Origin: Halisarca cf. caerulea | Taxonomy: Eukaryota; Porifera; Demospongiae; Chondrillida; Halisarcidae | Assembly: GCA_963170055.1 (NCBI GenBank) | Contig: CAUJGJ010000213.1 | Location: 248,001 to 312,000, forward strand | DNA: 64,000 bases | Reading direction: 5' to 3' | Part shown: one piece after another, positions 26,215 to 38,559 of the stretch | Numbering within the stretch: position 1 is the first letter of the stretch | Layout of the letters: every line of letters begins with the position of its first letter | The notes under the pieces: model-generated | What the model was told of the DNA's origin: nothing | Seen by the model: the letters and a program-made list of their open reading frames with translations, nothing else | The model's database searches: none | Translations under genes and position numbers: made by a program

Positions 26215-28398
26215 ATTGCTGTGGGCGTATTTGTGTAGTGGTTTATATGCTGGTGCTAATACCAATATTTGGCACTAGCACCACGCACATTCCCAGTGGA
26301 CACACATGAAGTTTCTTAACTACTGTGGGCGTATTTGTGTAATGTTAGATATGCTGGTGCTAATACCAATATTTGGCACTAGCACCACGCACATTCCCAG
26401 TGGACACACATGAAGTTTCTGAAGTGCTGTGGGCGTATTTGTGTAGTGTTGGATATGCTGGTGCTAATACCAATATTTGGCACTAGCACCACGCACATTC
26501 CAAGTGGACAAACATGAAGTTTCTGAAGTGCTGTGGGCGTATTTGTGTAATGTTGGATATGCTGGTGCTAATACCAATATTTGGCACTAGCACCACGCAC
26601 ATTCCCAGTGGATACACATGACCTTTCTGAAGTGCTGTGGGCGTATTTGTGTAGTGTTGGATATGCTGGTGCTAATACCAATATTTGACACTAGTACCAC
26701 GCACATTCCCAGTGGACAAACATGAAGTTTCTGAAGTGCTGTGGGCGTATTTCTGTAGTGGTTTATATGCTGGTGCTAATACCAATATTTTGCACTAGCA
26801 CCACGCACATTCCCAGTGGACACACATGAAGTTTCTGAAGTGCTGTGGGCGTATTTGTGTAGTGTTGGATATGCTGGTGCTAATACCAATATTTGCCACT
26901 AACACCACGCACATTCCCAGTGGACACACATGAAGTTTCTGAAGTGCTGTGGGCGTATTTGTGTAGTGTTGGATATGCTGGTGCTAATACCAATATTTGG
27001 CACTAGCACCACGCACATTCCCAGTGGACACACATGACCTTTCTGAAGTGCTGTGGGCGTATTTGTGTAGTGTTGGATATGCTGGTACTAATACCAATAT
27101 TTGGCACTAGCACCACGCACATTCCCATTGGACACACATGAAGTTTCTTAACTACTGTGGGCGTATTTGTGTAATGTTGGATATGCTGGTGCTAATACCA
27201 ATATTTGGCACTAGCACCACGCACATTCCCAGTGGAAACACATGACCTTTCTGAAGTGCTGTGGGCGTATTTGTGTAGTGTTGGATATGCTGGTGCTAAT
27301 ACCAATATTTGGCACTAGCACCACGCACATTCCCAGTGGACACACATGAAGTTTCTTTACTACTGTGGGCGTATTTGTGTAATGTTGGATATGCTGGTGC
27401 TAATACCAATATTTGGCACTAGCACCACGCACATTCCCAGTGGACACACATGACCTTTCTGAAGTGCTGTGGGCGTATTTGTGTAGTGTTGGATATGCTG
27501 GTGCTAATACTAATATTTGGCACTAGCACCACGCACATTCCAAGTGGACAAACATGAAGTTTCTGAAGTGCTGTGGGCGTATTTATGTAGTGTTTTATAT
27601 GCTGGTGCTAATACCAATATTTGGCACTAGCACCACGCACATTCCCAGTGGACACACATGAAGTTTCTGAAGTGCTGTGGGCGTATTTGTGTAGTGTTGG
27701 ATATGCTGAAGCTAATACCAATATTTGGCACTAGCACCACGCACATTCCCAGTGGACACACATGAAGTTTCTGAAGTGCTGTGGGCGTATTTGTGTAGTG
27801 TTGGATATGCTGGTGCTAATACCAATATTTGGCACTAGCACCACGCACATTCCCAGTGGACACACATGAAGTTTCTTAACTACTGTGGGCGTATTTGTGT
27901 AAAGTTGGATATGCTGGTGCTAATACCAATATTTGGCACTAGCACCACGCACATTCCTAGTAGACACACATGAAGTTTCTTAACTACTTTGGGCGTATTT
28001 GTGTAATGTTGGATATGCTGGTGCTAATACCAATATTTGGCACTAGCACCACGCACATTCCCAGTGGACACACATGACCTTTCTGAAGTGCTGTGGGCGT
28101 ATTTGTGTAATGTTGGATATGCTGGTGCTAATACCAATATTTGGCACTAGCACCACGCACATTCCCAGTGGACACACATGACCTTTCTGAAGTGCTGTGG
28201 GCGTATTTGTATAGTGTTGGATATACTGGTGCTAATACCAATATTTGGCACTAGCACCACGCACATTGCCAGTGGACACACATGAAGTTTCTGAAGTGCT
28301 GTGGGCGTATTTGTGTAGTGTTGGATATGCTGGTGCTAATACCAATATTTGGCACTAGCACCACGCACATTCCAAGTGGACAAACATGAAGTTTCTGA
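26215..28398. repeat. 21-mer HOR unit (first copy)
   Basis: This unit is 2,184 bp. Tags 'attgctg' (26215), 'gttagatatg' (about 26,345), 'ttctgtagtgg' (26751), 'cccattgg' (about 27,125), 'tttactactg' (about 27,355), 'tttatgtag' (about 27,583) and 'gctgaagc' (27707) all recur 2,184 bp later. Confidence 0.83.
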
Positions 28399-30565
28399 AT
28401 TGCTGTGGGCGTATTTGTGTAGTGGTTTATATGCTGGTGCTAATACCAATATTTGGCACTAGCACCACGCACATTCCCAGTGGACACACATGAAGTTTCT
28501 TAACTACTGTGGGCGTATTTGTGTAATGTTAGATATGCTGGTGCTAATACCAATATTTGGCACTAGCACCACGCACATTCCCAGTGGACACACATGAAGT
28601 TTCTGAAGTGCTGTGGGCGTATTTGTGTAGTGTTGGATATGCTGGTGCTAATACCAATATTTGGCACTAGCACCACGCACATTCCAAGTGGACAAACATG
28701 AAGTTTCTGAAGTGCTGTGGGCGTATTTGTGTAATGTTGGATATGCTGGTGCTAATACCAATATTTGGCACTAGCACCACGCACATTCCCAGTGGATACA
28801 CATGACCTTTCTGAAGTGCTGTGGGCGTATTTGTGTAGTGTTGGATATGCTGGTGCTAATACCAATATTTGACACTAGTACCACGCACATTCCCAGTGGA
28901 CAAACATGAAGTTTCTGAAGTGCTGTGGGCGTATTTCTGTAGTGGTTTATATGCTGGTGCTAATACCAATATTTGGCACTAGCACCACGCACATTCCCAG
29001 TGGACACACATGAAGTTTCTGAAGTGCTGTGGGCGTATTTGTGTAGTGTTGGATATGCTGGTGCTAATACCAATATTTGCCACTAACACCACGCACATTC
29101 CCAGTGGACACACATGAAGTTTCTGAAGTGCTGTGGGCGTATTTGTGTAGTGTTGGATATGCTGGTGCTAATACCAATATTTGGCACTAGCACCACGCAC
29201 ATTCCCAGTGGACACACATGACCTTTCTGAAGTGCTGTGGGCGTATTTGTGTAGTGTTGGATATGCTGGTACTAATACCAATATTTGGCACTAGCACCAC
29301 GCACATTCCCATTGGACACACATGAAGTTTCTTAACTACTGTGGGCGTATTTGTGTAATGTTGGATATGCTGGTGCTAATACCAATATTTGGCACTAGCA
29401 CCACGCACATTCCCAGTGGAAACACATGACCTTTCTGAAGTGCTGTGGGCGTATTTGTGTAGTGTTGGATATGCTGGTGCTAATACCAATATTTGGCACT
29501 AGCACCACGCACATTCCCAGTGGACACACATGAAGTTTCTTTACTACTGTGGGCGTATTTGTGTAATGTTGGATATGCTGGTGCTAATACCAATATTTGG
29601 CACTAGCACCACGCACATTCCCAGTGGACACACATGACCTTTCTGAAGTGCTGTGGGCGTATTTGTGTAGTGTTGGATATGCTGGTGCTAATACCAATAT
29701 TTGGCACTAGCACCACGCACATTCCAAGTGGACAAACATGAAGTTTCTGAAGTGCTGTGGGCGTATTTATGTAGTGTTTTATATGCTGGTGCTAATACCA
29801 ATATTTGGCACTAGCACCACGCACATTCCCAGTGGACACACATGAAGTTTCTGAAGTGCTGTGGGCGTATTTGTGTAGTGTTGGATATGCTGAAGTTAAT
29901 ACCAATATTTGGCACTAGCACCACGCACATTCCCAGTGGACACACATGAAGTTTCTGAAGTGCTGTGGGCGTATTTGTGTAGTGTTGGATATGCTGGTGC
30001 TAATACCAATATTTGGCACTAGCACCACGCACATTCCCAGTGGACACACATGAAGTTTCTTAACTACTGTGGGCGTATTTGTGTAAAGTTGGATATGCTG
30101 GTGCTAATACCAATATTTGGAACTAGCACCACGCACATTCCTAGTAGACACACATGAAGTTTCTTAACTACTTTGGGCGTATTTGTGTAATGTTGGATAT
30201 GCTGGTGCTAATACCAATATTTGGCACTAGCACCACGCACATTCCCAGTGGACACACATGACCTTTCTGAAGTGCTGTGGGCGTATTTGTGTAATGTTGG
30301 ATATGCTGGTGCTAATACCAATATTTGGCACTAGCACCACGCACATTCCCAGTGGACACACATGACCTTTCTGAAGTGCTGTGGGCGTATTTGTATAGTG
30401 TTGGATATACTGGTGCTAATACCAATATTTGGCTCTAGCACCACGCACATTCCCAGTGGACACACATGAAGTTTCTGAAGTGCTGTGGGCGTATTTGTGT
30501 AGTGTTGGATATGCTGGTGCTAATACCAATATTTGGCACTAGCACCACGCACATTCCAAGTGGAC
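28399..30565. repeat. 21-mer HOR unit (second copy)
   Basis: Repeats the tags of 26,215-28,398 at +2,184 bp. Differences include 'gaagttaat' for 'gaagctaat' at 29891 and 'ggctctagc' near 30,432. Those two variants are also found in the leftmost unit of the window, at 561 and about 1,100, so this unit is closer there to 1-1,250 than to its neighbour. Confidence 0.82.
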
Positions 30566-30842
30566 AAACATGAAGTTTCTGAAGTGCTGTGGGCGTATTT
30601 GTGTAATGTTGGATATGCTGGTGCTAATACCAATATTTGGCACTAGCACCACGCACATTCCCAGTGGAAACACATGACCTTTCTGAAGTGCTGTGGGCGT
30701 ATTTGTGTAGTGTTGGATATGCTGGTGCTAAAACCAATATTTGACACTAGTACCACGCACATTCCCAGTGGACAAACATGAAGTTTCTGAAGTGCTGTGG
30801 GCGTATTTGTGTAGTGGTTTATATGCTGGTGCTAATACCAAT

Positions 30843-30851
30843 ATTTCCACT
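30843..30851. other. 1-bp deletion in palindrome centre
   Basis: 'atatttggcac' reads 'atatttccac', one base short plus a change. It falls in the inner arm of the palindrome and is not shared with the paralogous position near 1,515, so it arose after the block duplication. Confidence 0.83.
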
Positions 30852-32098
30852 AGCACCACGCACATTCCCAGTGGACACACATGAAGTTTCTGTAGTGCTG
30901 TGGGCGTATTTGTGTAGTGTTGGATATGCTGGTGCTAATACCAATATTAGGAACTAACACCACGCACATTCCCAATGGACACACATGAAGTTTCTGAAGT
31001 GCTGTGGGCGTATTTGTGTAGTGTTGGATATGCTGGTACTAATACCAATATTTGGCACTAGCACCACGCACATTCCCAGTGGACACACATGAGGTTTCTT
31101 AACTACTGTGGGCGTATTTGTGTAATGTTGGATATGCTGGTGCTAATACCAATATTTGGCACTAGCACCACGCACATTCCTAGTAGACACACATGAAGTT
31201 TCTTAACTACTTTGGGCGTATTTGTGTAATGTTGGATATGCTGGTGCTAATACCAATATTTGGCACTAGCACCACGCACATTCCCAGTGGACACACATGA
31301 CCTTTCTGAAGTGCTGTGGGCGTATTTGTGTAGTGTTGGATATGCTGGTGCTAATACCAATATTTGGCACTAGCACCACGCACATTCCCAGTAGACACAC
31401 ATGAAGTTTCTTAACTACTGTGGGCGTATTTGTGTAATGTTGGATATGCTGGTGCTAATACCAATATTTGGCACTAGCACCACGTACATTCCCAGTGGAC
31501 ACACATGAAGTTTCTGAAGTGCTGTTGGCGTATTTGTGTAGTGTTGGATATGCTGGTGCTAATACAAATATTTGGCACTAGCACCACGCACATTCCCAGT
31601 GGAAACACATGACCTTTCTGAAGTGCTGTGGGCGTATTTGTGTAGTGTTGGATATGCTGGTGCTAATACCAATATTTGACACTAGTACCACGCACATTCC
31701 CAGTGGACACACATGAAGTTTCTGAAGTGCTGTGGGCGTATTTGTGTAGTGGTTTATATGCTGGTGCTAATACCAATATTTGGCACTAACACCACGCACA
31801 TTCCCAGTGGACACACATGACCTTTCTGAAGTGCTGTGGGCGTATTTGTGTAGTGTTGGATATGCTGGTGCTAATACCAATATTTGGCACTAGCACCACG
31901 CACATTCCAAGTGGACAAACATGAAGTTTCTGAAGTGCTGTGGGCGTATTTATGTAGTGTTTTATATGCTGGTGCTAATACCAATATTTGGCACTAGCAC
32001 CACGCACATTCCCAGTGGACACACATGAAGTTTCTGAAGTGCTGTGGGCGTATTTGTGTAGTGTTGGATATGCTGAAGCTAATACCAATATTTGGCAC

Positions 32099-32112
32099 TA
32101 GAACACACACTT
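32099..32112. other. 1-bp deletion, copy of the 2,877 allele
   Basis: Same 'ctagaacac' plus 'actttcc' allele as at about 2,877, here with a further G-to-A change ('acacac'). It confirms descent from a common unit. Confidence 0.83.
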
Positions 32113-35100
32113 TCCCAGTGGACACACATGAAGTTTCTGAAGTGCTGTGGGCGTATTTGTGTAGTGTTGGATATGCTGGTGCTAATACCAATATTTGGCA
32201 CTAGCACCACGCACATTCCCAGTGGACACACATGAAGTTTCTTAACTACTGTGGGCGTATTTGTGTAAAGTTGGATATGCTGGTGCTAATACCAATATTT
32301 GGCACTAGCACCACGCACATTCCTAGTAGACACACATGAAGTTTCTTAACTACTTTGGGCGTATTTGTGTAATGTTGGATATGCTGGTGCTAATACCAAT
32401 ATTTGGCACTAGCACCACGCACATTCCCAGTGGACACACATGACCTTTCTGAAGTGCTGAGGGCGTATTTGTGTAATGTTGGATATGCTGGTGCTAATAC
32501 CAATATTTGGCACTAGCACCACGCACATTCCCAGTGGACACACATGACCTTTCTGAAGTGCTGTGGGCGTATTTGTATAGTGTTGGATATGCTGGTGCTA
32601 ATACCAATATTTGGCACTAGCACCACGCACATTCCCAGTGGACACACATGAAGTTTCTGAAGTGCTGTGGGCGTATTTGTGTAGTGTTGGATATGCTGGT
32701 GCTAATACCAATATTTGGCACTAGCACCACGCACATTCCAAGTGGACAAACATGAAGTTTCTGAAGTGCTGTGGGCGTATTTGTGTAATGTTGGATATGC
32801 TGGTGCTAATACCAATATTTGGTACTAGCACCACGCACATTCCCAGTGGAAACACATGACCTTTCTGAAGTGCTGTGGGCGTATTTGTGTAGTGTTGGAT
32901 ATGCTGGTGCTAAAACCAATATTTGACACTAGTACCACGCACATTCCCAGTGGACAAACATGAAGTTTCTGAAGTGCTGTGGGCGTATTTGTGTAGTGGT
33001 TGATATTATGGTGCTAATACCAATATTTGGCACTAGCACCACGCACATTCCCAGTGGACACACATGAAGTTTCTGTAGTGCTGTGGGCGTATTTGTGTAG
33101 TGTTGGATATGCTGGTGCTAATACCAATATTTGGAACTAACACCACGCACATTCCCAATGGACACACATGAAGTTTCTGAAGTGCTGTGGGTGTATTTGT
33201 GTAAAGTTGGATATGCTGGTGCTAATACCAATATTTGGCACTAGCACCACGCACATTCCCAGTGGACACACATGACCTTTCTGAAGTGCTGTGGGCGTAT
33301 TTGTGTAGTGTTGGATATGCTGGTACTAATACCAATATTTGGCACTAGCACCACGCACATTCCCAGTGGACACACATGAGGTTTCTTAACTACTGTGGGC
33401 GTATTTGTGTAATGTTGGATATGCTGGTGCTAATACCAATATTTGGCACTAGCACCACGCACATTCCTAGTAGACACACATGAAGTTTCTTAACTACTTT
33501 GGGCGTATTTGTGTAATGTTGGATATGCTGGTGCTAATACCAATATTTGGCACTAGCACCACGCACATTCCCAGTGGACACACATGACCTTTCTGAAGTG
33601 CTGTGGGCGTATTTGTGTAGTGTTGGATATGCTGGTGCTAATACCAATATTTGGCACTAGCACCACGCACATTCCCAGTAGACACACATGAAGTTTCTTA
33701 ACTACTGTGGGCGTATTTGTGTAATGTTGGATATGCTGGTGCTAATACCAATATTTGGCACTAGCACCACGTACATTCCCAGTGGACACACATGAAGTTT
33801 CTGAAGTGCTGTGGGCGTATTTGTGTAGTGTTGGATATGCTGGTGCTAATACCAATATTTGGCACTAGCACCACGCACATTCCCAGTGGAAACACATGAC
33901 CTTTCTGAAGTGCTGTGGGCGTATTTGTGTAGTGTTGGATATGCTGGTGCTAATACCAATATTTGACACTAGTACCACGCACATTCCCAGTGGACAAACA
34001 TGAAGTTTCTGAAGTGCTGTGGGCGTATTTGTGTAGTGGTTTATATGCTGGTGCTAATACCAATATTTGGCACTAGCACCACGCACATTCCCAGTGGACA
34101 CACATGAAGTTTCTGAAGTGCTGTGGGCGTATTTGTGTAGTGTTGGATATGCTGGTGCTAATACCAATATTTGGCACTAGCACCACGCACATTCCCAGTG
34201 GACACACATGACCTTTCTGAAGTGCTGTGGGCGTATTTGTGTAGTGTTGGATATGCTGGTACTAATACCAATATTTGGCACTAGCACCACGCACATTCCC
34301 AGTGGACACACATGAAGTTTCTTAACTACTGTGGGCGTATTTGTGTAATGTTGGATATGCTGGTGCTAATACCAATATTTGGCACTAGCACCACGCACAT
34401 TCCCAGTGGAAACACATGACCTTTCTGAAGTGCTGTGGGCGTATTTGTGTAGTGTTGGATATGCTGGTGCTAATACCAATATTTGGCACTAGCACCACGC
34501 ACATTCCCAGTGGACACACATGAAGTTTCTTTACTACTGTGGGCGTATTTGTGTAATGTTGGATATGCTGGTGCTAATACCAATATTTGGCACTAGCACC
34601 ACGCACATTCCCAGTGGACACACATGACCTTTCTGAAGTGCTGTGGGCGTATTTGTGTAGTGTTGGATATGCTGGTGCTAATACCAATATTTGGCACTAG
34701 CACCACGCACATTCCAAGTGGACAAACATGAAGTTTCTGAAGTGCTGTGGGCGTATTTATGTAGTGTTTTATATGCTGGTGCTAATACCAATATTTGGCA
34801 CTAGCACCACGCACATTCCCAGTGGACACACATGAAGTTTCTGAAGTGCTGTGGGCGTATTTGTGTAGTGTTGGATATGCTGAAGCTAATACCAATATTT
34901 GGCACTAGCACCACGCACATTCCCAGTGGACACACATGAAGTTTCTGAAGTGCTGTGGGCGTATTTGTGTAGTGTTGGATATGCTGGTGCTAATACCAAT
35001 ATTTGGCACTAGCACCACGCACATTCCCAGTGGACACACATGAAGTTTCTTAACTACTGTGGGCGTATTTGTGTAAAGTTGGATATGCTGGTGCTAATAC

Positions 35101-37899
35101 CAATATTTGGCACTAGTACCACGCACATTCCTAGTAGACACACATGAAGTTTCTTAACTACTTTGGGCGTATTTGTGTAATGTTGGATATGCTGGTGCTA
35201 ATACCAATATTTGGCACTAGCACCACGCACATTCCCAGTTGACACACATGACCTTTCTGAAGTGCTGTGGGCGTATTTGTGTAATGTTGGATATGCTGGT
35301 GCTAATACCAATATTTGGCACTAGCACCACGCACATTCCCAGTGGACACACATGACCTTTCTGAAGTGCTGTGGGCGTATTTGTATAGTGTTGGATATGC
35401 TGGTGCTAATACCAATATTTGGCACTAGCACCACGCACATTCCCAGTGGACACACATGAAGTTTCTGAAGTGCTGTGGGCGTATTTGTGTAGTGTTGGAT
35501 ATGCTGGTGCTAATACCAATATTTGGCACTAGCACCACGCACATTCCAAGTGGACAAACATGAAGTTTCTGAAGTGCTGTGGGCGTATTTGTGTAATGTT
35601 GGATATGCTGGTGCTAATACCAATATTTGGCACTAGCACCACGCACATTCCCAGTGGAAACACATGACCTTTCTGAAGTGCTGTGGGCGTATTTGTGTAG
35701 TGTTGCATATGCTGGTGCTAAAACCAATATTTGACACTAGTACCACGCACATTCCCAGTGGACAAACATGAAGTTTCTGAAGTGCTGTGGGCGTATTTGT
35801 GTAGTGGTTTATATGCTGGTGCTAATACCAATATTTGGCACTAGCACCACGCACATTCCCAGTGGACACACATGAAGTTTCTGTAGTGCTGTGGGCGTAT
35901 TTGTGTAGTGTTGGATATGCTGGTGCTAATACCAATATTTGGCACTAACACCACGCACATTCCCAGTGGACACACATGAAGTTTCTGAAGTGCTGTGGGT
36001 GTATTTGTGTAAAGTTGGATATGCTGGTGCTAATACCAATATTTGGCACTAGCACCACGCACATTCCCAGTGGACACACATGACCTTTCTGAAGTGCTGT
36101 GGGCGTATTTGTGTAGTGTTGGATATGCTGGTACTAATACCAATATTTGGCACTAGCACCACGCACATTCCCAGTGGACACACATGAGGTTTCTTAACTA
36201 CTGTGGGCGTATTTGTGTAATGTTGGATATGCTGGTGCTAATACCAATATTTGGCACTAGCACCACGCACATTCCCAGTGGACACACATGACCTTTCCGA
36301 AGTGCAGTGGGCGTATTTGTGTATTGTTGGATATGCTGGTGCTAATACCAATATTTGGCAATAGCACCACGCACATTCCCAGTGGACACACATGACCTTT
36401 CTGAAGTGCTGTGGGCGTATTTGTGTAGTGTTGGATATGCTGGTGCTAATACCAATATTTGGCACTAGCACCACGCACATTCCCAGTGGACACACATGAA
36501 GTTACTTAACTACTGTGGGCGTATTTGTGTAATGTTGGATATGCTGGTGCTAATACCAATATTTGGCACTAGCACCACGCACATTCCCAGTGGACACACA
36601 TGAAGTTTCTGAAGTGCTGTGGGCGTATTTGTGTAGTGTTGGATATGCTGGTGCTAATACCAATATTTGGCACTAGCACCACGCACATTCCCAGTGGACA
36701 CACATGACCTTTCTGAAGTGCAGTGGGCGTATTTGTGTAGTGTTGGATATGCTGGTGCTAATACCAATATTTGGCACTAGCACCACGCACATTCCCAGTG
36801 GACACACATGACCTTTCTGAAGTGCTGTGGGCGTATTTGTGTAGTGTTGGATATGCTCGTGCTAATACCAATATTTGGCACTAGCACCACGCACATTCCC
36901 AGTGGACACACATGAAGTTTCTTAACTACTGCGGGCGTATTTGTGTAATGTTGGATATGCTGGTGCTAATACCAATATTTGGCACTAGCACCACGCACAT
37001 TCCCAGTGGACACACATGACCTTTCTGAAGTGCTGTGGGCGTATTTGTATAGTGTTGGATATGCTGGTGCTAATACCAATATTTGGCACTAGCACCACGC
37101 ACATTCCTAGTAGACACACATGAAGTTTCTTAACTACTTTGGGCGTATTTGTGTAATGTTGGATATGCTGGTGCTAATACCAATATTTGGCACTAGCACC
37201 ACGCACATTCCCAGTGGACACACATGACCTTTCTGAAGTGCTGTGGGCGTATTTGTGTAGTGTTGGATATGCTGGTGCTAATACCAATATTTGGCACTAG
37301 CACCACGCACATTCCCAGTAGACACACATGAAGTTTCTTAACTACTGTGGGCGTATTTGTGTAATGTTGGATATGCTGGTGCTAATACCAATATTTGGCA
37401 CTAGCACCACGTACATTCCCAGTGGACACACATGACCTTTCTTAAGTGCTGTGGGCGTATTTGTGTAGTGTTGGATGTGCTGGTGCTAATACCAATATTT
37501 GGCACTAGCACCACGCACATTCCCAGTGGACACACATGAAGTTTCTTAACTACTATGGGCGTATTTGTGTAATGTTGGATTTGCTGGTGCTAATACCAAT
37601 ATTTGGCACTAGCACCACGCACATTCCCAGTGGACACACATGAAGTTTCTGAAGTGCTGTGGGCGTATTTGTGTAGTGTTGGATATGCTGGTGCTAATAC
37701 CAATATTTGGCACTAGCACCACGCACATTCCAAGTGGACAAACATGAAGTTTCTGAAGTGCTGTGGGCGTATTTGTGTAATGTTGGATATGCTGGTGCTA
37801 ATACCAATATTTGGCACTAGCACCACGCACATTCCCAGTGGAAACACATGACCTTTCTGAAGTGCTGTGGGCGTATTTGTGTAGTGTTGGATATGCTGG

Positions 37900-37920
37900 T
37901 GCTAATACCTAGTACCACGC
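37900..37920. other. 12-bp deletion removing the palindrome centre
   Basis: The monomer reads 'gctaatacctagtacc', joining 37909 to 37910. Compared with sister monomers that read 'ccaatatttgacactag', twelve bases are missing, covering the centre and right inner arm of the dyad. It is the largest indel I found in the window and gives a 92-bp monomer. The joint has at most one base of ambiguity. Confidence 0.9.
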
Positions 37921-38559
37921 ACATTCCCAGTGGACAAACATGAAGATTCTGAATTGCTGTGGGCGTATTTGTGTCGTGGTTTATATGCTGGTGCTAATAC
38001 CAATATTTGGCACTAGCACCACGCACATTCCCAGTGGACACACATGAAGTTTCTTAACTACTGTGGGCGTATTTGTGTAATGTTAGATATGCTGGTGCTA
38101 ATACCAATATTTGGCACTAGCACCACGCACATTCCCAGTGGACACACATGAAGTTTCTGAAGTGCTGTGGGCGTATTTGTGTAATGTTGGATATGCTGGT
38201 GCTAATACCAATATTTGGCACTAGCACCACGCACATTCCAAGTGGAAACACATGACCTTTCTGAAGAGCTGTGGGCGTATTTGTGTAGTGTTGGATATGC
38301 TGGTGCTAATACCAATATTTGACACTAGTACCACGCACTTTCCCAGTGGACAAACATGAAGTTTCTGAAGTGCTGTGGGCGTATTTGTGTAGTGGTTTAT
38401 ATGCTGGTGCTAATACCAATGTTTGGCACTAGCACCACGCACATTCCCAGTGGACACATATGAAGTTTCTGAAGTGCTGTGGGTGTATTTGTGTAAAGTT
38501 GGATATGCTGGTGCTAAAACCAATATTTGGCACTAGCACCACGCACATTCCCAGTGGAC

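Larger units (their letters stand above)
29331..37316. repeat. Near-copy of the first 10.8 kb
   Basis: Collinear with 1-10,795. Offsets step from 29,330 (561 with 29891) to 29,225 (2849, 3231 and 3771 with 32074, 32456 and 32996), then 26,313 (8568 with 34881) and 26,521 (9717 with 36238). The steps equal whole monomers plus known 1-bp indels. This copy lost one monomer plus 1 bp, lacks a full 27-mer unit and one C monomer, and keeps two monomers absent from the first block near 9,340. Shared rare alleles include 'ggctctagc', 'ctagaacac' and 'cctttccgaagtgcag'. Confidence 0.87.
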
